Shown: one piece after another, positions 24,783-31,265 of the stretch
Numbering within the stretch: position 1 is the stretch's first letter
Layout of the letters: every line of letters starts with the position of its first letter
Source of the DNA: a virus
Length of the DNA stretch: 52,579 nucleotides
Reading direction: 5' to 3' (one strand)
Virus record (IMG/VR): IMGVR_UViG_3300009786_000016
Coordinates: 1 to 52,579 of that record
Notes under the pieces: model-generated
What the model was told of the DNA's origin: nothing
Seen by the model: the letters and a program-made list of their open reading frames with translations, nothing else
Databases searched by the model: none
Translations under genes and position numbers: made by a program

Positions 24783-24805
24783 GGGGGCGGCTCTCCACCA
24801 CCCCC
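24783..24805 (-). promoter_or_regulatory. GC hairpin between the Ubl and E2-like genes
   Basis: In the minus-strand RNA, GGGGGUGG pairs fully with CCGCCCCC (one G-U pair) around a seven-base loop. In the plus-strand RNA the same position would be a C-A mismatch, so the fold suits the operon transcript. It lies just after the Ubl stop and before the E2 ribosome site. It may lower read-through or set Ubl:E2 stoichiometry. Confidence 0.45.
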
Positions 24806-24823
24806 AAACATCAATTTGTGGGC

Positions 24824-25024
24824 TCAGCCTGAAGTGACCTTGCTCGTAGTAAAAGAAACGAAATCTTCGTCTCTTAACTCTGAGTCAAGTGCAACTTTGT
24901 CTGAGTTCACAGTTATGGTAGCATTGTCCACTGAAATGCCTAACTGTTCAGCTATACTTGCTGGGCTGTTAGCATCTACAGTTTTGACAGTGCCGCCGAA
25001 GGTTTGTACTAGTACTTTAGCCAT
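24824..25024 (-). CDS. Ubiquitin-like beta-grasp protein (ThiS/MoaD/Ubl type), 66 aa
   Basis: The small protein follows the beta-grasp order: strands KVLVQTF and TVKTVDA, a helix (SIAEQLG), strand ATITVNS, then DKVALDSELRDEDFVSFTTSKVTSG. The L-x-D-E-D-F-V-x-F step matches the L-x-D-G-D-x-V of ThiS/MoaD proteins. The C-terminus is Ser-Gly rather than Gly-Gly but still offers a terminal Gly carboxylate for E1 adenylation, with no tail to trim. It is the first gene of the Ubl-E2-JAB-x-E1 order. Length and pattern are typical of the family. Confidence 0.75.
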   Translation of the reverse strand: MAKVLVQTFGGTVKTVDANSPASIAEQLGISVDNATITVNSDKVALDSELRDEDFVSFTTSKVTSG

Positions 25025-25053
25025 CTGGTCTGTTCCTTAACTGTTCGTGGTTA

Positions 25054-25440
25054 TTAAGAGCTTTTTCTTGGGCGTCCACGTTTGGGCTTTTTCTCTAGTT
25101 CCCCGAGTCTAGCCACTACCGCCTCAAAATCAAGCATTAATTCGTTAAAGCTTGTATTCATTGAGTCTATGGCAGTTTTACTCTGCCTGTCTTCATAGAA
25201 TAGCTTGTTTACTTGTTTCATTAAACTGAATGTCTTCTGTGATGTCCAAGTAGAAAAGTTTTCAGTTTTCCATCGTTCACCTGAAGCAGTTACAGGTTCC
25301 CAACACTTGTTACTTGCTGGGGGATTTGACTGTGGTGATGGGTATTTGCTTCCTTTATTACTGTACGTTTTATAGTTACGTGAACTCTGTCCAAATATCA
25401 TACGATATAGTGGACGTAACATTGATTTGATTTTTCTCAC
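25054..25440 (-). CDS. Hypothetical protein with C-terminal AT-hook-like motif, 128 aa
   Basis: A basic N-terminus, a low-complexity S/P/N segment (about 25-45), a helical region near 70-115 and a terminal KRGRPRK. The GRP core flanked by basic residues is the AT-hook signature that binds the minor groove of A+T-rich DNA. It sits immediately upstream of the Ubl gene in the operon. It could be a nucleoid-type DNA binder or a conjugation target rich in lysine; this is inference. Confidence 0.5.
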   Translation of the reverse strand: MRKIKSMLRPLYRMIFGQSSRNYKTYSNKGSKYPSPQSNPPASNKCWEPVTASGERWKTENFSTWTSQKTFSLMKQVNKLFYEDRQSKTAIDSMNTSFNELMLDFEAVVARLGELEKKPKRGRPRKSS

Positions 25441-25454
25441 AATGTCTCCTTGTT

Positions 25455-25688
25455 TTATGGTTCTGGGTTATACTCTGGCTCGAAACGGTGACCTAGTACA
25501 TCAGGGTCTTCGGTGTGATTACAATCTAGGCATAAAATGCCAAGTTCGGAGTTTGCCGCCATACACTCTTCTAGCTGTGAGGCATAAGCATACTCTTCGA
25601 ACACTGTGTTATAAGAATCACATTCCGCACACTGCAACTGTGCTGGGTCACCGCCTATGGGAACCGAGTTTTTTATGAAATCAGGCAT
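25455..25688 (-). CDS. Zinc-ribbon-like small protein, 77 aa
   Basis: Two CxxC knuckles, CAEC (20-23) and CLDC (53-56), frame an acidic segment and are followed by an acidic, proline-containing tail. This is the pattern of a small zinc ribbon. It overlaps the membrane-protein gene upstream by 8 bases. Function unknown. Confidence 0.5.
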   Translation of the reverse strand: MPDFIKNSVPIGGDPAQLQCAECDSYNTVFEEYAYASQLEECMAANSELGILCLDCNHTEDPDVLGHRFEPEYNPEP

Positions 25689-25878
25689 CTCTATTCTTGT
25701 TTAAGAACAATGCCTTTTCACGCCAATAATCAACGTCTGCTGATAATTGCTCTACCTTCTTGAGATGGTACTGAAGAAAGGTTACAAACATAACCATTCC
25801 TATCATCAGTAAAAGGTAAGAGACTAACAACATCATATCAATTAGGTCTTTATGCTCAATAAAATTGATAATATCCAA
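25681..25878 (-). CDS. Small single-span membrane protein, 65 aa (TTG start)
   Basis: The TTG at 25878 has GGAG seven bases upstream and lies three bases after the preceding stop. The product has one long hydrophobic helix (about 14-37, MMLLVSYLLLMIGMVMFVTF) followed by a charged coiled coil. Early-region membrane peptides of this kind may alter host envelope functions or superinfection; no family recognised. Confidence 0.5.
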   Translation of the reverse strand: MDIINFIEHKDLIDMMLLVSYLLLMIGMVMFVTFLQYHLKKVEQLSADVDYWREKALFLNKNRDA

Positions 25879-25880
25879 GG

Positions 25881-26045
25881 CTACTCTCCTTCGTCACTAC
25901 TTTGTTTAGAGTTGAGTTCATCGAGCTTGTCTTCTGCCACTCGTATCGCACTCTGTAACTCCTGAATTGTCATCTCCATTGCTTCCTTTATAGAAATGTC
26001 TAAAATGTCACAGGCATATGTGACCACGCCCTTGACGGCACCCAC
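25881..26045 (-). CDS. Hypothetical small protein, 54 aa (GTG start)
   Basis: The GTG overlaps the preceding stop as TAGTG. The first 20 residues are mildly hydrophobic, and the rest is an acidic amphipathic helix (IQELQSAIRVAEDKLDELN) that looks coiled-coil. The frame is open further upstream in the -1 phase of the previous gene, so a frameshifted fusion cannot be excluded. I see no classical slippery heptamer there. Confidence 0.4.
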   Translation of the reverse strand: MGAVKGVVTYACDILDISIKEAMEMTIQELQSAIRVAEDKLDELNSKQSSDEGE

Positions 26046-26170
26046 TAGGATGCCATCCCAAGCTGTAGAAGTCTTAGCCTTCTGTAAGCCATTGCTTCTG
26101 TACTCGCTCTAACAGTGAGCAAGCTTCCACGTACTATGAAATACCACTTTGGTTTCTCTGATTTAGTCAT
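26045..26170 (-). CDS. Hypothetical small basic protein, 41 aa
   Basis: A very strong AAAGGAGG precedes ATG 26170. The peptide (KPKWYFIVRG..., then STEAMAYRRLRLL) is basic, with a strand-then-helix look. It is the first gene after a ~980-base gene-free stretch and so may be the first cistron of a leftward transcript. Function unknown. Confidence 0.45.
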   Translation of the reverse strand: MTKSEKPKWYFIVRGSLLTVRASTEAMAYRRLRLLQLGMAS

Positions 26171-27149
26171 CTCTGACCTCCTTTACAGGGTTATGGATTA
26201 AATGATTAGGAGTATAGAAGATTGTACCTGAGACAGTGCTGACTATTGTCAGTGTCCACTTACCTTCTGATTCGTTGTCTTATGTTTGGTTTACTGCTCT
26301 TTCGAGTCACGTATACATCTACCCTTCTACCATTACTGGCATACGACCCAAGACTCAAAGCTGTTAACTCCATTGTCTATAAGATACCATCCCCATTCAC
26401 ATAGGGTTAGGCTCTTAGGTCTCAACTGGCAAGTAGATTACTAGAAGATGTTGACTAGTTCTCCTTCTACTTTATGATGTTCCGACTATACAGACTTGTT
26501 TCTGTATTTAAACGAACGTACTATCAATCCTTGACGGTTACCCTACGACAATTATAGCCGTTTAGAGTAGTGGACACCGAGTTGTCTCCCGACATTCACT
26601 TCATCCACTTGATAGTCTATAGCCACCCGCCTGCTGTTGGCTTAAGGTGTAACTCTATAGATATACTACGCCATAATACTTTGACCGCTAAGTCGTAGTC
26701 TTATGACTCCTAAATGTTAGAACGATAGTCGAGCACTCACTTGCCCAGCGTCCTATTTACAATAAATCTTTACGTACTGAATGACTAACAGTTATATCGC
26801 CATTAGGGCAATGCTGTTAGCCATACAGAATTAGTGCTAGGATATCTCTACCCTTTTACACAACTGAGAGTGACTCACCTGTGCAGGTTACGAACCATTC
26901 ACTAAAGTTAGTCGACTGTTCGTTACTACATACGCTTAAGTTTAAATATGGGATATGTTCATTGCGTACTCCACTTAATAGATACAGCCGACATAAGTCT
27001 TCTAATAACCGCTTCCTTTACGTAGGTTTGATAAAATATAAGCTATAGCGATGCCTGTGTGTGGCTGGCACCCAGAATGGGTACCAACGCACAGGTTTGA
27101 GCGATATCAGATGTCGTGCCAATAGGCACCTGATATCTAGCTACCGAGT
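26171..27149. other. ~980-base gene-free region
   Basis: All six frames are densely broken by stops, and no tRNA or rRNA is visible. It lies between the first leftward gene (27150-27512) and the next (26170). Two strong hairpins occupy its high-coordinate end (27054-27137). The remainder shows no obvious long repeat by eye. Candidate roles are leader RNA, replication origin or a decayed gene; nothing in the sequence decides between them. Confidence 0.5.
27054..27137 (-). ncRNA. Double-hairpin structured element
   Basis: Hairpin 1 (27054-27095): CCTGTG/CACAGG outside, ACCCA-GAA-TGGGT inside. Hairpin 2 (27103-27137): GATATCAG/CTGATATC with an inner GTGCC-AATA-GGCAC and a five-base bulge on one side. 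Both follow the end of the 120-residue gene in the leftward direction. They may terminate or process its transcript, or form a small RNA. No U-run follows, so a simple intrinsic terminator is unlikely. Confidence 0.45.
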
Positions 27150-27512
27150 TCAGTCGGAGACGGAACTGTCAGCAACTTCCATAGACAAATCGGCAACGAT
27201 TGGTTTATAGAAGTATGCCTTGGCAGACGGAAGACCGAGTTCTTTGTTCGGCTCTAACTCCATCGTCTTGGAAAGACGATAGTCAGTTTGAGCTACGAAA
27301 CAAAGTTCGGGCTTTTGTGCACCAAGGTTGCTTACAGCGTTGGCTTCGAGTAGAACAGGCAGGGTACTATCAGTATCACTAGTAGTGATGCGGATATTGT
27401 CACTGGGAATCCAGCGACCATTCCTGTCTGTTTCGTGCTCGAAGACACCGTTTATAACTGAACCACGATAGGTATTCGATACACGTATCGATATAGTCTT
27501 CGTTTTAGCCAT
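27150..27512 (-). CDS. Hypothetical early protein, 120 aa
   Basis: The first leftward gene from the divergence point, isolated by gene-free DNA on both sides. The protein is predicted beta-rich and polar, with no Cys cluster, HTH or membrane segment. The ribosome site is weak (GAAGGA about ten bases upstream). Its isolated, promoter-proximal position would suit an early-expressed host-takeover or virion-associated protein, but this is only inference. Confidence 0.5.
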   Translation of the reverse strand: MAKTKTISIRVSNTYRGSVINGVFEHETDRNGRWIPSDNIRITTSDTDSTLPVLLEANAVSNLGAQKPELCFVAQTDYRLSKTMELEPNKELGLPSAKAYFYKPIVADLSMEVADSSVSD

Positions 27513-27981
27513 AGCGTAAACTGTCCTTCGTTTAGGTTATTGATAATGCGTTCCAAGTTATAACTCGGATACACAGTAGCCAGCAGGGGCACTGCACCAG
27601 TAACAGTGCGTTAAGGAGCGTAGCGACTGCTTTACTCCCGTAGGGACGGGCGGGTTGTGTAGCTTGAGAGCTTTCTCAACCCGGCATCGACCCCTAGGGG
27701 GTAAAAACGCACGGGTACGGTGCAATGTATATCCCGTACTCCCACTCTACAGCAATTTTCTAATGTTTTTGGATTTGCTCCTTGGAATCGGTTAGTGCTA
27801 CTACCCATTTACAAGGTATCCCTTCAAAAGCCTGTTATTACTTATTTTAAAGTTGTGAACCTAAAGTAAATGATAGCCCTTGTATATTCGATTTATTTGT
27901 TTTACATTTTTAGTAATATTTGGTTGTTATAGTACCCTTACACCATTAAGTGTACTTAACTATTTATTAAGGGGTAGTTTC
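27513..27981. other. Divergent intergenic region
   Basis: About 470 bases separate the leftward early genes from the rightward late genes, so promoters in both directions are expected here. The segment 27589-27702 is GC-rich and highly foldable, in contrast to the A+T-rich rest. I see only weak sigma70-like hexamers (for example TTGTAT, 17 bases, TACATT at 27880-27908), and I do not assign a promoter with confidence. Confidence 0.45.
27589..27702. ncRNA. Predicted structured RNA with competing stems
   Basis: Consecutive stems: GCACTG/CAGTGC (27589-27609); GGAG/CTCC (27615-27638); CCCGT-AGGG-ACGGG (27637-27650); CGGGTTG/CAACCCG (27651-27683); ACCCC-TAG-GGGGT (27690-27702). Inside the fourth, TTGAGA/TCTCAA (27664-27679) shares the CAA with the outer stem, so the two are mutually exclusive. 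This density of stems in otherwise A+T-rich DNA suggests a functional RNA or a regulatory/origin element. The strand is not determined. Confidence 0.45.
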
Positions 27982-28626
27982 GTGTTAGACAAATACTTAA
28001 ATAGTGATGGTGAGTTAGATTACCAGAAGCTGTGGTCAGAAGTAGGTGCCATAGGTGGCTTTGGGTACCAGCAGAGACGAGAATTGTTATATAAGGAGGT
28101 CGTAAATGCCTACAATACTAAGAAACGCAATCAGGATATTCCAGCTAGGGATAGACCTGAGTATATTGAAGTTAAGGATAGCCCTCATAAGGGTTTTTTG
28201 TTTTCTGGAGGACGTCTTCCAACTGAAGAACAGGTCGTTCTGGAAGTAAACCATCAGGGCAACCGTTCTTTTGTTATGTCTGAAGATGAATACTGTATAT
28301 ATGACGCTTTTGATTCTGATTACCTAGTAGAGGTGAAGGTGAGAAAGAAGTGGTATCCCGATTGTCTTGTACAGTATGACAAGTATGACCTAAATTTAAA
28401 AGAATCGGAGCAAGATGGTAAGGAATTCCTTTATATAGTCTCCGTAGGTGTGGATATATATGTATTTAACATTACTAAACTGAATGCAGAGAAGTACAAT
28501 TTCAAGTGGGATTGGAGAGAAATGCCAAAGAACACTGATTTTGGTGGTTCTGATGATAAAATTGTAAAATTTGTTGGATTTATAGACGTTACTAAGGCAA
28601 GTGTACACTATAACTATCAAACATAA
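27982..28626 (+). CDS. Putative PD-(D/E)XK nuclease-fold protein, 214 aa
   Basis: GTG 27982 has AAGGGG upstream and is preferred over an upstream TTG at 27880, which would add a hydrophobic leader in the intergenic region. The second half contains D111-x-D113-x3-E117-V-K119 and, after a short strand, QYDKY (K134). This D...ExK order on beta strands resembles the PD-(D/E)XK nuclease core. It overlaps the next gene, a putative small terminase, by 26 bases, so a DNA-processing role linked to packaging or early DNA turnover is plausible. The family call is tentative. Confidence 0.5.
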   Translation: MLDKYLNSDGELDYQKLWSEVGAIGGFGYQQRRELLYKEVVNAYNTKKRNQDIPARDRPEYIEVKDSPHKGFLFSGGRLPTEEQVVLEVNHQGNRSFVMSEDEYCIYDAFDSDYLVEVKVRKKWYPDCLVQYDKYDLNLKESEQDGKEFLYIVSVGVDIYVFNITKLNAEKYNFKWDWREMPKNTDFGGSDDKIVKFVGFIDVTKASVHYNYQT

Positions 28627-29398
28627 CGATATTGGGGCGGTTGAATACCCCATATACTATTCTCAAGAAGCCATTGACAAGGATATCGACTTTGATTACT
28701 GGCAGGACGCAGAAGAGGGGCAATATGCCCTAACGGATGATGGATATGTTGCAAAGATTATTAAGAAAAAGGTCTATACAGATGATATTGGGCGTGAGTC
28801 TTATTATTATAGAATGCCATTTGGGTATATTATGTGGAATCCTAAATATCCTGACAAGAAGTTCTGTGCAGGGGGACGTTCCGCTAATAATACATTTACT
28901 GGCAAGAAGTGGCTGGATGTAGCAGTAAATACAGAGCCATATAAGGCTTTAGCTATGTGGGCGGCACTCACGGAAGACAGAGATATAGCTATAGACCAAG
29001 TATTTGGTCCAGTTTCTACTGGGAAACGCCGTAAGTTAAGACGGCATATGAGAACAGAGAGTTTTAAGACTATGAAAAGAGACGAAGCACAGAAACTTTT
29101 AACCGATAGAATGATGGATGCCAATTTTTTCATTGATTTAATGAATGAAGGCATTGATATGGCTAAGGAAAAGAAAGATGTTAACTCAATCAGGGGTTTT
29201 GTTAATGATGGTATGGAGATTCACGGTATGAAAGACAAAGATACTGTGGTTACTACCGAGCGATTAGAGGCTGTACAGACCCGTAAACTGATTGATAACA
29301 TAAATCAAGAAGAAGAAAAGCTGATTGCGACCCGTAAGGTGGAGCAACCAGTAAAGGAGACAAGGGATGATGTGGATAAAAACTCTACTGGAGCCTGA
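28601..29398 (+). CDS. Putative small terminase subunit, 265 aa
   Basis: The gene lies upstream of the large terminase, separated only by micro-genes. The GTG start overlaps the previous gene by 26 bases. The N-terminal half is beta-rich. The C-terminal half is helical: RDEAQKLLTDRM, a repeat-like INEG/VNDG region, and ETRKLIDNINQEEEKL-type coiled coil. A DNA-recognition subunit (TerS) is the best guess from position and a helical oligomerisation-like tail. No HTH motif is convincing, so function stays provisional. Confidence 0.5.
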   Translation: MYTITIKHNDIGAVEYPIYYSQEAIDKDIDFDYWQDAEEGQYALTDDGYVAKIIKKKVYTDDIGRESYYYRMPFGYIMWNPKYPDKKFCAGGRSANNTFTGKKWLDVAVNTEPYKALAMWAALTEDRDIAIDQVFGPVSTGKRRKLRRHMRTESFKTMKRDEAQKLLTDRMMDANFFIDLMNEGIDMAKEKKDVNSIRGFVNDGMEIHGMKDKDTVVTTERLEAVQTRKLIDNINQEEEKLIATRKVEQPVKETRDDVDKNSTGA

Positions 29399-29498
29399 AC
29401 ACTTCCCAGCTTGGGAAGTATACTTACTATTTATGCTATTATTCTTTATTAGCATAACAGTTAGATTAGCTAGGATAGAAAGGAAGTTAGATAAATGA
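29367..29498 (+). CDS. Small membrane protein, 43 aa
   Basis: A tiny gene starting inside the end of the previous one (32-base overlap), with AAAGGAG upstream. It encodes one hydrophobic span (VYLLFMLLFFISITV) followed by a basic helix. It overlaps the next micro-gene as ATGA. A holin- or spanin-like accessory role is possible, but the lysis genes lie 15 kb away. Confidence 0.45.
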   Translation: MMWIKTLLEPEHFPAWEVYLLFMLLFFISITVRLARIERKLDK

Positions 29499-29587
29499 TT
29501 GAACTATGTTTATTAGCCGTAGCGGTACTCGTTATTATAAATAGTGAACTCTGGGTAAAGGGGTTTTGGGACAAGAATGAAGAGTGA
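29495..29587 (+). CDS. Micro-protein with membrane segment, 30 aa
   Basis: The ATGA overlap with the preceding gene implies translational coupling. The first 17 residues are hydrophobic (LCLLAVAVLVII); the rest is charged. The stop lies inside the start of the next gene. Coding status is supported by the tight overlaps only. Confidence 0.35.
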   Translation: MIELCLLAVAVLVIINSELWVKGFWDKNEE

Positions 29588-29759
29588 TTTAAGTAGAACT
29601 CCCCAAAATCAGCAAGTACCTTGGAGACAGGCTAGGAAAATCCTGTTCCCATATGCTGACCCTGTTGAGAAGGATAAGCAATGGATTACCGATAGAGACG
29701 ACTTATTCAAATTAAACGGAAAGGACTGGATGGTGAAGTTATGGAACAAGTTCTGGTAG
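29577..29759 (+). CDS. Hypothetical small protein, 60 aa
   Basis: A hydrophilic, Trp- and Lys-rich peptide whose ATG lies in the end of the 30-residue gene and whose end overlaps the terminase start by 19 bases. This arrangement links its translation to TerL. No family recognised. Confidence 0.5.
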   Translation: MKSDLSRTPQNQQVPWRQARKILFPYADPVEKDKQWITDRDDLFKLNGKDWMVKLWNKFW

Positions 29760-31249
29760 TTGACGACTACGAACAACGGTACGCCGCAAAGAAAGCACTA
29801 AGGAAACTTCGTGACAATATAGGTCTTTTCGGCAAGACTATGTTCCCTACTGCCATAAACAAGGCAGTTCCCCCATTTCACCACGATATATATAAAAATT
29901 TATCAGACGGTCTTGTTAAGAGGCTTCTTATAGCCGCCCCTCGTGGAACGGCTAAAAGCACAGTGACCTCCTTGATACTGCCCCTTCATCGAGCCGCTTT
30001 CAAGCCGTCTGATAAAGACCTTTTTATAGTTATTATATCTGAGAGTCAAAGCCAGAGTATAAACTTCTTATCCCGTATTAAGCATCACTTAGTTAATTCT
30101 AAGAATTTTATAGAAATGTTTGGCGATATGGGACCAAACACTGCAAAAAGGTGGACTAACAATGACATTGTACTCGCTAATGGAACGAGGATTATTGCTG
30201 TTGGTACTGGTCAGCGTGTTCGTGGGTTTATTGAGGGTGATACTCGTCCTAATCTCATTATTGTAGATGACTATGAATCAGAGCTAAACGCCGCTACACC
30301 TGAAGCTAGGGCTAAGAACAGGAAATGGATAACAGAAGCAGTCATACCATCTCTTTCTGACGAAGGTAGGATTGTAATGATTGGTACAGTTATATCAGAA
30401 GACTGTTTCCTATATTGGGCTAAGGACTCTCCGGCTTGGAAAGTCTTATGGTTTGCTATAACGAATGACGATGGCGACAGTATATGGGTTGAAAGATTCC
30501 CTATGAGTCGTATTCACGCTATAAAAGCAGAGTTTGAGTCGGTAGGAAACCTAAATGGATTTTATCAGGAGTATATGAATGAAGCACAATCACCGGACAA
30601 TGCACCGTTTAAGCCAGAGTATATTAGATTACACCACTACCATTATAAACGTATTAATGGGCAAAATTGTCTCGTTAGGGTTATTGATGGTTCGGAAGAG
30701 CAAAAACCTGTGGAAGTCTATTGTGGCATTGACCCTGCTAGTAGTCTATCTGCTCGGTCGGACTTTTTTGTTATTGCTACTATTGCTCTTGACAATGCTG
30801 GGAATAAGTATATTGTGGATATATTCAGGGATAAAATCAATCCTGCATTCCAACCTGATAAAATTATCGAGATATATAAAAGGTATCGTCCGAAGAGGAT
30901 GAAAATTGAAACAACTGGGTATCAGGAAGCGTTACGTGCTAGTGTAAGGAAGATTATGATGGAAAAAGGAATGTATATACCCGGATTAGAGAAAGGGATT
31001 AAACCTAGGTCTAGAAAGAGTGAGAGGCTGATGAGCCTTGTAGCTCCTTTAGCTAGGGGGGAGTTCTTTTTTAGAAGCCAAGATTTAGTTCCACAGCAAG
31101 AGTTTCTATCTTATCCAAAAGGAAAGCACGATGATTGCCTAGATGCTATATATTATGCACTAGATGGAGCTAAACAATGTCGTGTAAAAGATTTTAACCC
31201 AGATATGCCAAAAAAGAAGAGAAAAGTTCTTGACTGGCTCACACAATAA
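29741..31249 (+). CDS. terL: Terminase large subunit, 502 aa
   Basis: The DNA-packaging motor. ATPase: Walker A APRGTAKST (66-74, K72) and Walker B LIIVDDYE (172-179, D176/D177), with a coupling region near GTVISED. The C-terminal RNase H-like nuclease shows CGIDPASS (first Asp, about 330) and KHDDCLDAIYYAL (about 468-480). The length is normal for the family. It is followed after 16 bases by the portal gene, the usual packaging order. Confidence 0.95.
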   Translation: MEQVLVVDDYEQRYAAKKALRKLRDNIGLFGKTMFPTAINKAVPPFHHDIYKNLSDGLVKRLLIAAPRGTAKSTVTSLILPLHRAAFKPSDKDLFIVIISESQSQSINFLSRIKHHLVNSKNFIEMFGDMGPNTAKRWTNNDIVLANGTRIIAVGTGQRVRGFIEGDTRPNLIIVDDYESELNAATPEARAKNRKWITEAVIPSLSDEGRIVMIGTVISEDCFLYWAKDSPAWKVLWFAITNDDGDSIWVERFPMSRIHAIKAEFESVGNLNGFYQEYMNEAQSPDNAPFKPEYIRLHHYHYKRINGQNCLVRVIDGSEEQKPVEVYCGIDPASSLSARSDFFVIATIALDNAGNKYIVDIFRDKINPAFQPDKIIEIYKRYRPKRMKIETTGYQEALRASVRKIMMEKGMYIPGLEKGIKPRSRKSERLMSLVAPLARGEFFFRSQDLVPQQEFLSYPKGKHDDCLDAIYYALDGAKQCRVKDFNPDMPKKKRKVLDWLTQ

Positions 31250-31265
31250 GCTGTAAGTTCCGAAG

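Noticed and set aside
24758-24814. Longer start for the E2-like gene
   Set aside because: The extra residues are Gly/Pro-rich, cover the inter-gene hairpin and lack a ribosome site, while ATG 24757 has AAGGAG.
25881-26170. Frameshifted single gene instead of two small ones
   Set aside because: The -1 frame is open across the junction, but no slippery heptamer is present and the TAGTG overlap explains two coupled genes.
26171-27149. CRISPR array or tandem repeats
   Set aside because: No regularly spaced direct repeats could be seen.
27880-27981. TTG-initiated longer form of the PD-(D/E)XK-like protein with a hydrophobic leader
   Set aside because: No ribosome site for the TTG, the region is A+T-rich intergenic DNA, and GTG 27982 has AAGGGG.
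28180-28200. Terminator-like CCCT-CATA-AGGG followed by T-run
   Set aside because: It lies inside a well-supported coding frame, the stem is only four strong pairs, and termination there would cut off the packaging genes.
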